Of a stretch of 64,000 nt of DNA, positions 1 through 6,843 are shown one piece after another. The stretch lies in assembly GCF_016735695.1 (NCBI RefSeq), contig NZ_JAERQD010000029.1, positions 1 to 64,000 of the forward strand, given 5' to 3'. The number at the start of each line of letters is the position of its first letter. The stretch's first letter is position 1. Source of the DNA: Microvirga zambiensis WSM3693. Lineage in GTDB: Bacteria; Pseudomonadota; Alphaproteobacteria; Rhizobiales; Beijerinckiaceae. A program made the translations under genes and the position numbers. The notes under the pieces are model-generated. The model did no database searches, was not told where the DNA came from, and was given only the letters and a program-made list of their open reading frames with translations.

Positions 1-158
1 CTGGAGATGCTGACGGTGCCGTTATAGGTACCGGCACCGACGAGCACGGTGTCGCCGGCCTTGGCCATCTGCGCCGCCTTGGTGATGGATTTCACCGGGC
101 TGCCGGAGGCGCCGGAGTTGGAGTCGCTGCCCGTGGTCGAGACATAAATGGTTGCCAT
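1..158 (-). CDS. Right-handed beta-helix repeat protein, N-terminal fragment
   Basis: The gene is cut by the left edge; only its first 52 codons are visible. The ATG is at 158-156 and the protein begins MATIYVSTTGSDSNSG, continuing through KSITKAAQMAKAGDTVLVGAGTY. This 'YVSxxGsDsNsGt...P..si..A...a..GDtV.v..GtY' opening is typical of extracellular parallel beta-helix proteins such as polysaccharide lyases, epimerases and glycan-binding helices. The mature N-terminus of the secreted beta-helix protein at 11505-12515 has the same pattern. Unlike that paralogue, this one has no signal peptide before the motif, so it may leave the cell by type I secretion or act elsewhere. Which enzyme it is cannot be told from this fragment. 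A GAGA element lies just upstream of the ATG. Confidence 0.75.
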   Translation of the reverse strand, partial: MATIYVSTTGSDSNSGASGSPVKSITKAAQMAKAGDTVLVGAGTYNGTVSIS

Positions 159-1300
159 AGCTTTTCTCGCTTTTTTCTGGTTTCAAAATGCAAGGGAATA
201 TTCTTGAGCGCAGACTAAGCCGCCAGCGCTCCTTCTTCCGCAGGGAAGAACATCGATTTATGTGAATCGCAGCGAAAGCTGCTTCAGCACATTAATGGTT
301 TTGGTGATGTAATATGTGAAATGGTAAGGCCCCTTTTGTTTTATATAAAATTATAAAGTCTTCTTATTATCGAGATACTGCTTGTTAAAACAATCGCTCG
401 TTCATTTTTTATTTATCAATCACTCTCGCCTTCCTTCGTTTCGAAATTGGGCAAGAGAATGACCGAACTCTATTTTATCGATCGCCAGGAAAAGACATCG
501 GCAAATCGCAGACAATACCGGCAGACGTTCGGGAAAGCGTCTTGAATGCCGCCGCTATCGGCTTCCTTCCGATCTCTGATACCGAAGGTGCTTTGTCAGG
601 GATCTATTCTCGCAAGCCAAGTCAGATCGAAGACCACGGACCGAAAAAGCCCGCTCATGCGCTGCGAAGCAGAAGCACGATGTTCTTATGCCGAAGGGAG
701 AAATAGACGAAAAGCCTTGGATCGGCTTTCAGCAAAGCAGCCGTATGGATGGCATGCCAAAGAACGGCGAATGATGTGCTTAATAGATTATATTAAGCAA
801 ATTCATGGCTGCATATAAATGCGATTTGATGTCATTGGATACCCCTAGCGTTTGTTTGTTGAGTGTTCTTATGAACTTGTTGATGCAAGAGGTATACGTC
901 TAAATATGACATCAATAAGGCAATACTGAAACGAACTCACATCTCATCTTTATCGTGAGATAATGAAGCTTGTATTCCTAGCGATGATCGAAGAGAAAAA
1001 GGAAAATTATTCTATCTATACTGCAGTTTCATTTCTGCAGCGCAGCAATAACGACGCATCGATTTGAGCTTATCGATCCCCCCTCGCCTTCTCTGCTCCC
1101 TGATGACGGGTTGTCGGCTCGCTGAACACGAAGGTCGTGAGGAGTTACGCGCCGGTTCGTCCAACGAACGCGAAAACCGACCATCACAATCGACGTTGCG
1201 CGCTGATGCTGTCGGCGCACCGAGGGACGATCGTGGAGAAGCTCCAAAGAAACACCGACAAGGAGCCTTGGACCTTGTCCAATCGCCCGCGCTGCCCTCA
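159..1300. other. Long AT-rich intergenic region, no supported gene
   Basis: About 1.1 kb lies between the truncated beta-helix gene and the ExoF-like gene. Much of 300-1020 is clearly AT-rich compared with the genes around it. Several short open frames exist but none has a Shine-Dalgarno site, a recognisable domain or consistent codon use. It probably contains the promoter of the left-edge gene. No terminator, RNA gene or mobile-element end could be identified. Confidence 0.5.
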
Positions 1301-1330
1301 TGCATTGCGCGTCAGTCGACGCGCAATGCA
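1301..1330 (-). terminator. Perfect 13-bp hairpin overlapping the stop codon of the exoF-like gene
   Basis: The arms TGCATTGCGCGTC and GACGCGCAATGCA are perfect inverted repeats around the 4-nt loop AGTC. The TGA stop codon of the exoF-like gene (1314-1312) falls in the loop region, so the last codons of the gene form one arm. No U-tract follows on the minus strand. It could be a terminator, a processing site or an mRNA 3'-end stabiliser. Confidence 0.5.
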
Positions 1331-2571
1331 ACCTCAACCACATCGCCCGGCAAGAGCTCCGTGTTTTCTCCGGACACGATCTTCTCGTAGCGGTCGTTCA
1401 CCCTCCTTGAAATGGAGATCTCCGGACGGGCATTGGAATTTTGGGACGATTGAGAACGGATGCTGCCCGTATAGGCAAGAAGCTTCTGCTGAAGCCCCGC
1501 TAGCCGTGGGCGTATGGAGGACAGCTGGAGCGTAGCAGTCTGCAACTGCTGCAGGAGGTCATCGCGCCGCGCCTCGTCGATCTTGGCCAGATTCCGCACG
1601 ACCTCCTCACGCTCCTTCCGCGCCTGCTCCAGCAGCGCCATCGTTTGAAGATGCCTTGACGCCGATACGAGACTTGCGCGCTTTGCATCCATAACCCGGG
1701 TGACTGGAACAGTTCCACGATCATGGAGATCCTTCAGGTTCTTCAGATCGTCGAGGTCGCTCTGCATCGCCTCCTTTTCTTTCTGCTGCTGCTCGGTCAG
1801 GATCGAGATCTGGGTATCGGACTGCGCAATCCTGCGCTCCATATAGCTCTTCTCTTTCTTGATATTCTCCGTGCGGCTGGACAAGCGATCGCTCTCGACC
1901 GCGGAAATCTGCATCAGCAGCGTCTCAGGGATGCGCACGCTGTCGATTTCCTTGTCGTCGGCATCGGAGCTCTCTCCCAACTCCGCTTTCAGACGCTTTG
2001 CCTGCAGCATCACTTGAACGTACTGCACCTGAAGGGTCTCATACTCGCTTCTCGAATCCACCAGCTGCGTGAGCGGGCTGTCGGACCTGAGCCTGATGGT
2101 GTCATAGCCGCCGGCAACCGCGAGGGCCTGTCGAACGGTCATACCCGGCCGGAAAGGCTGCTCGCCCGGCTTTGACACGTCGCCGTTGATATAGACCGGG
2201 CGGTACTCGACGATGTTGAGCGTGACCTCTTCCGGCATCACGGCGAAGATTAGCTCGCGGCCTTCGTTCGTCCTCTGACGCATCATCCTCTTTGGGATCT
2301 CGGCGCTGATCTTCGCCCGAAGCTCCGAGAGCGTAAGCCCCGCGGCCTTGATCTCGCCCATCACGGGAAGCGAAACGGTGCCATCGAGGCCAAGCACGGC
2401 TCTCTGCTGCATCGGCGTCGTGCCCGCGATGGAAATCTCTATCGTATCACCGGAGGCGAGCCTGTATTCCGCAGCTACGCTGCCATTTGCGAAAAGCAGG
2501 CAGCTTCCGAGAAACGCAAGCAGTGCCGCAATCGGCCTCTTTGTCGGGTTTGCCATCATTTTCATAGCCAT
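1312..2571 (-). CDS. Polysaccharide export protein, ExoF/Wza-type (OPX family)
   Basis: A 419-residue protein. An N-terminal Sec signal (about residues 10-34, hydrophobic LLAFLGSCLLFANG, cut near SVAA|EYRL) is followed by a polysaccharide export domain (YRLASGDTIEISIAG... GEIKAAGLTLSEL, about 35-115). Next comes an SLBB-like segment (VYINGDVSKPGEQPF, about 126-160) and a long coiled coil rich in E, K and Q (about 175-350). This layout matches ExoF of rhizobial exopolysaccharide systems, a periplasmic/outer-membrane export component working with a Wzz-type co-polymerase. The start is supported by a GGGGG element 5 nt upstream. It is the last gene of the leftward set and ends inside a strong hairpin. 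The exact polysaccharide is unknown. Confidence 0.85.
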   Translation of the reverse strand: MAMKMMANPTKRPIAALLAFLGSCLLFANGSVAAEYRLASGDTIEISIAGTTPMQQRAVLGLDGTVSLPVMGEIKAAGLTLSELRAKISAEIPKRMMRQRTNEGRELIFAVMPEEVTLNIVEYRPVYINGDVSKPGEQPFRPGMTVRQALAVAGGYDTIRLRSDSPLTQLVDSRSEYETLQVQYVQVMLQAKRLKAELGESSDADDKEIDSVRIPETLLMQISAVESDRLSSRTENIKKEKSYMERRIAQSDTQISILTEQQQKEKEAMQSDLDDLKNLKDLHDRGTVPVTRVMDAKRASLVSASRHLQTMALLEQARKEREEVVRNLAKIDEARRDDLLQQLQTATLQLSSIRPRLAGLQQKLLAYTGSIRSQSSQNSNARPEISISRRVNDRYEKIVSGENTELLPGDVVEVALRVD

Positions 2572-2636
2572 TCTTACCCCCTATGTCCCAGCTGATGCCT
2601 CAAAGCCTCTGTCAACCTCAAGGCATCGATAACCTT

Positions 2637-4016
2637 CTATCGTCCCAATGCATCGGCAACTTGCGAAGGACCGCTATGGCCGCCTCGAATGCGCCCTCGC
2701 CCGAGAACTGCTTCCGCCGAAGCAGAGGCAGGCTCTTCGATCACTGACGCCAGATACGTTTTCCATTTCGTCTCAGCCCGCTGCTGGCCGAAGTTGGCTT
2801 CGGCCCAGACGCGCGCATTCTCCGCGATCGCAGGCAGGTTCTCGTCATTGCCTCGAATGCGCTTCAATAGACCAGCGAGATCCTCTGATGTTTTCCAGGT
2901 CAGAACATTGACGCCGGACTCCATGCCCATTCCCGTGATTGCCGATTCATGGGCGAGAACGACAGTTCCGTTCAGGGCCGCATGGACGACCTTCGTCTTG
3001 ATGCCGCCCTGCAGCAATTCCGGAACCAGCATCGCCTTGTATTTCTGCAATTCCTCGTCGAGATCATCGACATAACCCTCGAAGCGAATGCTCGGCGAGA
3101 AGTCATAACCGATGCCCTTCTCTCCGACGACATGGAGATCGATATCCCTCAAGCCACGGGAATTAAGATCCAGTCTGATCCTGCTGTCGAACGTCTGGAC
3201 AGCATCCCGGTTGGGTTGATAGGAAAACGCGCCGAGAAAGACCAGATCGCGCCGGCGATCCTCGAATGGAGCAATTCGCGCCGGCCCTTTCACCCTCAGC
3301 GGAGCCGTCGAAATCGATCTCGATGAGGCGAAGGCAAGAGTTTCCGCCTCAGTTGGACTGACAGTCAGCGTCACGCCGGCCTGTTGAGCTACGGCTATCT
3401 CACGGCGTACGAGAATCGCCGCCTCTCTGCGAAGAACCATCTCCAGTATCGGCCGAACGAGCGGGCTTAAGGAACGGATTGCAGGAGCCTTGTGATAACC
3501 AAGCAATCCGTCCAGCCCCCTCCGTTCTTTCGCGAGAAGGCTGTACCGCAACGACAGAAGATCATCGAGATCCGCTATCCAAGGCAGACGCAGGGACTCG
3601 CCATAGACGGCAGTTCTCACCATGTCGGTGATGACGACATCCACCCTCTCGGAACGCACAATGTCACGAAGAGACGCCTGGGCACGCTTACTGAAGTAAA
3701 GGCATTCGTTCAGCGACTTTCGGCCAGGGAGGAAGCCGACGCAGAGCTGGATCATCAACTCCCATGGGCGAGGACCATCGATCCTGATGTGCCGAACCTG
3801 ATTATATTCTTCGGACGGTCCGGCGGTATTCTCAGATGTGTCGGCACCGAAATGTGCGACAATCACACGATGCCCCAGTCCCACCAGGCTTTCCACGGTC
3901 GTCCGCAATACGGACTTGCGCCCTGTCAATTGACCGCGCAGATCACGGGTCGCCACCAAGAGTACGGTCAGCCGCCGATTTCCACCCGATTTTTCGTTCG
4001 AACCGTCTGTGCTCAT
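2637..4016 (-). CDS. Glycosyltransferase, GT4-like
   Basis: A 459-residue GT-B type enzyme expected to transfer a sugar from a nucleotide donor to the lipid-linked repeat unit at the cytoplasmic face. The N-terminal Rossmann half starts LTVLLVATRDLRG and the C-terminal half has LVFLGAFSYQPNRDAV followed by VPELLQGGIKTKVVHAALN. That last stretch sits where GT4 enzymes carry their donor-binding E-x7-E motif; it is more divergent here than in the two upstream GTs. The final 30 residues are low complexity. It overlaps the upstream glycosyltransferase gene by 4 bp (ATGA), so the two are translationally coupled. Donor and acceptor sugars cannot be predicted. Confidence 0.75.
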   Translation of the reverse strand: MSTDGSNEKSGGNRRLTVLLVATRDLRGQLTGRKSVLRTTVESLVGLGHRVIVAHFGADTSENTAGPSEEYNQVRHIRIDGPRPWELMIQLCVGFLPGRKSLNECLYFSKRAQASLRDIVRSERVDVVITDMVRTAVYGESLRLPWIADLDDLLSLRYSLLAKERRGLDGLLGYHKAPAIRSLSPLVRPILEMVLRREAAILVRREIAVAQQAGVTLTVSPTEAETLAFASSRSISTAPLRVKGPARIAPFEDRRRDLVFLGAFSYQPNRDAVQTFDSRIRLDLNSRGLRDIDLHVVGEKGIGYDFSPSIRFEGYVDDLDEELQKYKAMLVPELLQGGIKTKVVHAALNGTVVLAHESAITGMGMESGVNVLTWKTSEDLAGLLKRIRGNDENLPAIAENARVWAEANFGQQRAETKWKTYLASVIEEPASASAEAVLGRGRIRGGHSGPSQVADALGR

Positions 4017-5203
4017 TTTGCTTGCTTCCGCTGAGCGCTCTGAAAATAAGCGGATTGCAATTCCTCGGAGTAGCTCTCGAGATCGGTGTATTTTCTGACT
4101 GCCTTCGTTCCACGATCCGAAAGCGCGATCCGCAAATCTGGGTTGCTCACGACCTCACTCAGCGCATCCGCCAAATGCCCTTCATCGCCGGGACCGACGA
4201 GAATTCCGGCACCATCCTTTATGACTGTGGAAACGTCGCCCACATCCGTCGCGACAACGGGCAATCCGGCCCCCATGGCTTCGAGCAACACCATTGGGAG
4301 GCCTTCCCAGAGCGATGGCAAGGCGAAAGCATCCGACGCAGCCATCAGCCTGCCGACGTCAGACCGAGGTCCGGTCAACTGGACACATCGCTCGGTGCCA
4401 GATGCATTCATGACTTTGACAAGCCGGGCGTAATCGTCGCCGCCACCGACGATGAGAAGTTTGGCATCCGGGTATTTTGCGACAACCTGGCGAAACGCCT
4501 TGATCAATATGTCGAAACCCTTATCGACCGCCAGTCGACCAACCGAGATGACGACGATGTCGTCAGGGCCATACCCGAGAGAAGATCTCACTTGAGATCG
4601 CTCATCGGCACTCAACGATGGGGGCGTATCAATCCGGTTTTCGATGATGTTCATAGGCGTGCGGCCTACGCGCTTGGACTGCATCTTCGCCACGCGCGGA
4701 CCGCACGCGACGACCAGATCCGAGCAATAACTCAGGGCCAGCCGCTCCAGGAAGTTCTTCACATGGTCACGCCACCCCTGCCCGATAGGCCCCTGACTGT
4801 GGAGGGTCACGATGAAACGCGATTGGGCCATCTTTGCGAGGATCGCACCCACGATCGTTGCGTGAACAAGATGCGCGTGAATGACCCGCGGTCGCCACTT
4901 CTTGATAACGCTGCTTAAAACTTTCCAAGACTCCAGGTCGAACAGGCCATTCTGCTGAATCTCTACCAGCTCGATTCCCAACGCCCTTACTTTTTCGGAC
5001 GCAGGAGTCGGCTTGGACAGGTTTATGACGCGGATTGAACAATTTCCGTGCTGCATTGCACGAAGTTGAACGTCGAGTACACGCTGAGCTCCACCGATTC
5101 CGAGGTCATCGATGATGAGAACCACATCGCTTTCACGCGGCTGCGCGTTGGTTCGGCTATCGGCGTGGTTTTCCTCTGGTCGCATGAGTACAGTTGCAGT
5201 CAT
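4013..5203 (-). CDS. Glycosyltransferase family 4
   Basis: A 396-residue GT-B glycosyltransferase. The start chosen is the ATG at 5203-5201, which shares a base with the stop of the upstream gene (TAATG). A longer reading would run 33 codons back over the neighbour's 3' end. The N-terminal half has VVLIIDDLGIGGAQRVLDVQ, a typical 'GGAxR' nucleotide-sugar loop. The C-terminal half has VISVGRLAVDKGFDILIKAF and the catalytic/donor-binding EGLPMVLLEAMGAGLPVVAT. It belongs to a set of three overlapping GT genes, presumably adding successive sugars to the exopolysaccharide repeat. Substrates are not predictable. Confidence 0.85.
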   Translation of the reverse strand: MTATVLMRPEENHADSRTNAQPRESDVVLIIDDLGIGGAQRVLDVQLRAMQHGNCSIRVINLSKPTPASEKVRALGIELVEIQQNGLFDLESWKVLSSVIKKWRPRVIHAHLVHATIVGAILAKMAQSRFIVTLHSQGPIGQGWRDHVKNFLERLALSYCSDLVVACGPRVAKMQSKRVGRTPMNIIENRIDTPPSLSADERSQVRSSLGYGPDDIVVISVGRLAVDKGFDILIKAFRQVVAKYPDAKLLIVGGGDDYARLVKVMNASGTERCVQLTGPRSDVGRLMAASDAFALPSLWEGLPMVLLEAMGAGLPVVATDVGDVSTVIKDGAGILVGPGDEGHLADALSEVVSNPDLRIALSDRGTKAVRKYTDLESYSEELQSAYFQSAQRKQAK

Positions 5204-6501
5204 TACTTTAGGTTCTTCTCGATGGAGGAATCGATCAACGACAGAAGTGCATCGGCGTTCTTGTTCTGGTCGAATTGGGCGAGAACGAGCTCTCTTCCAC
5301 ACAAGGCGCGACGCTGGGCCTCTTCCGGATCGCCACGGACTTCCTCGAGCGCGTAAGCCAACCCCTGCACGTCATCGACTTCGAACAGCCAGCCGGTCAC
5401 GCCGTGGACAATAATCTCAGGGATGCCTGTTAAACGAGCTGCGATGACCGGCCTCTGGTGGGCAAGAGCCTCGACGATAACGGTGGGCAGCCCCTCCGTC
5501 TGGTTTCTCGGCCCGATCCGGCTCGGAACAACCATGACGCTTGCCCGCGCCATGGCCTGCGCGACACGCTCATTGGGCTGCGGGCCGTGAAACGTCACCC
5601 GGTCGGAGAGCCCCAATTCCGCTGTGAGCGCCTCAAGCCTTTGGCGCTCCGGACCGCCTCCCACGATATCCAGGTGCCAATCTCCCAAACTGGCTTTGGT
5701 CAGGGCGCGGAGCAGGACGTCGATCCCCTTCCGAAGCTCCAGGGAGCCGACATAAAGCACTCGCATCTTCTCGGACTGGGACGGCGCCGGTGAAGCCAGA
5801 TTTTCGAGGAATGCTCCGACATGGATGATGACCGGCGGCTTCGTCGCGAGCGCCGGAATGTGGCGGAGGATATATTTGCGATTGTACTCGCTGATCGTGC
5901 GCACGAAGTCCGCCTCGGGAAGCTTGGTGCTCAGAAGCGCCTGCGTTTCGAAGATGTCATGCGCGTGGCAACTGACGCTGAATGGCACATCGGCAACCCG
6001 GCGTATCATCCAGGCGCTTGTCGCGGGATGCCCCGCATAGGCCGCGTGAACATGATCGCCGCCCCACTCGCGAATATCCTCGGCAATTCGCAGAGACTTG
6101 GGGAGGATGAACAGAGATTTGAGCATCATCACGGGGTCGCGTCGGCAACCCACGAGGATGTCACGCACCATGCGTCCGAGAACGCGGGGCTTTCTCCACA
6201 GGGCGCGAAAGCAGGCACCGATCACATCCGGTGAAGCAAAATACGCAAAATCCCTCGACCAGGGGATCGTCTGCTGCGCAAAATCGTGAACAACCTCGCG
6301 CCGGTTGAAATGTGTGAGATGATATATCCGGATATCATAGCCGCTTTTCGAGAACGCAACCACATCCCTCATAATGAAGGTTTCAGTCGTCTTCGGAAAT
6401 TCGGTGACAATAACGGCCAAACGTCGCGGCTCAGGCGTTATGCCCGGCCACTCTGCGACCATGCTGGGAGAGTCCATTTTCTTGATGGGCTGGCTAGTCA
6501 A
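5203..6501 (-). CDS. Glycosyltransferase family 4
   Basis: A 432-residue GT4 enzyme. Motifs include LAVIVTEFPKTTETFIMRD near the N-terminus (as in colanic-acid WcaL-like enzymes), VLYVGSLELRKGIDVLLRAL and EGLPTVIVEALAHQRPVIAA in the donor-binding half. The start is uncertain. TTG at 6501 has a good AAGGGAAG element 7 nt upstream, while the first ATG (6477) has only a weak one. It is first in the three-GT overlapping set, with about 340 bp to the next upstream gene, so a promoter probably lies in that gap. It likely acts in assembly of the surface-polysaccharide repeat unit. Confidence 0.82.
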   Translation of the reverse strand: MTSQPIKKMDSPSMVAEWPGITPEPRRLAVIVTEFPKTTETFIMRDVVAFSKSGYDIRIYHLTHFNRREVVHDFAQQTIPWSRDFAYFASPDVIGACFRALWRKPRVLGRMVRDILVGCRRDPVMMLKSLFILPKSLRIAEDIREWGGDHVHAAYAGHPATSAWMIRRVADVPFSVSCHAHDIFETQALLSTKLPEADFVRTISEYNRKYILRHIPALATKPPVIIHVGAFLENLASPAPSQSEKMRVLYVGSLELRKGIDVLLRALTKASLGDWHLDIVGGGPERQRLEALTAELGLSDRVTFHGPQPNERVAQAMARASVMVVPSRIGPRNQTEGLPTVIVEALAHQRPVIAARLTGIPEIIVHGVTGWLFEVDDVQGLAYALEEVRGDPEEAQRRALCGRELVLAQFDQNKNADALLSLIDSSIEKNLK

Positions 6502-6787
6502 TGCACGTCTTCCCTTGATCGTCGGCCGCTCAAAGCGACATGGTCGAAATACTTTCCTTGACTAAGAAATACGAAGTCTTTTCCAAATTTATGTGAGCTT
6601 CATTACTTATTATTCGAGCAGTGATCATAGCATCTCAAACGATACGCTTCTAATCAGCCTGAAGGGGTATGACTTTACGGGCCTTTTTCAAAACGCCGGC
6701 ACTGTGCCCGGTCTCAAACACGACGAGAGCGCCACCGAACAGGTCGAATTGTCTCTCTGAACGCGGTCGCTCCGCCCGTCGGTTGTC
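6502..6787. other. Intergenic region upstream of the three-GT set
   Basis: The stretch is AT-rich between about 6540 and 6660 and contains no credible gene. It probably holds the leftward promoter of the GT set, but no convincing -35/-10 pair could be fixed. Confidence 0.4.
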
Positions 6788-6827
6788 GGCTGGTCTCGGA
6801 TCCGAACGCTCGGAAGTGAGACCAGCC
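6788..6827 (-). terminator. Long hairpin just downstream of the wzy-wzz fusion gene
   Basis: Perfect 10-bp arms (GGCTGGTCTC / GAGACCAGCC) enclose a 3x3 internal loop and an inner 5-bp stem (TCCGA / TCGGA) with tetraloop ACGC. It starts 16 nt after the stop codon at 6844. No clear U-tract follows on the minus strand, so it is a likely terminator or 3'-end structure rather than a textbook intrinsic terminator. Confidence 0.5.
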
Positions 6828-6843
6828 TGCGTACCTTCCAATG

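Noticed and set aside
546-818. 90-codon plus-strand frame in the left intergenic region
   Set aside because: No ribosome site, no hydrophobic or domain pattern, Ser/Arg-rich composition.
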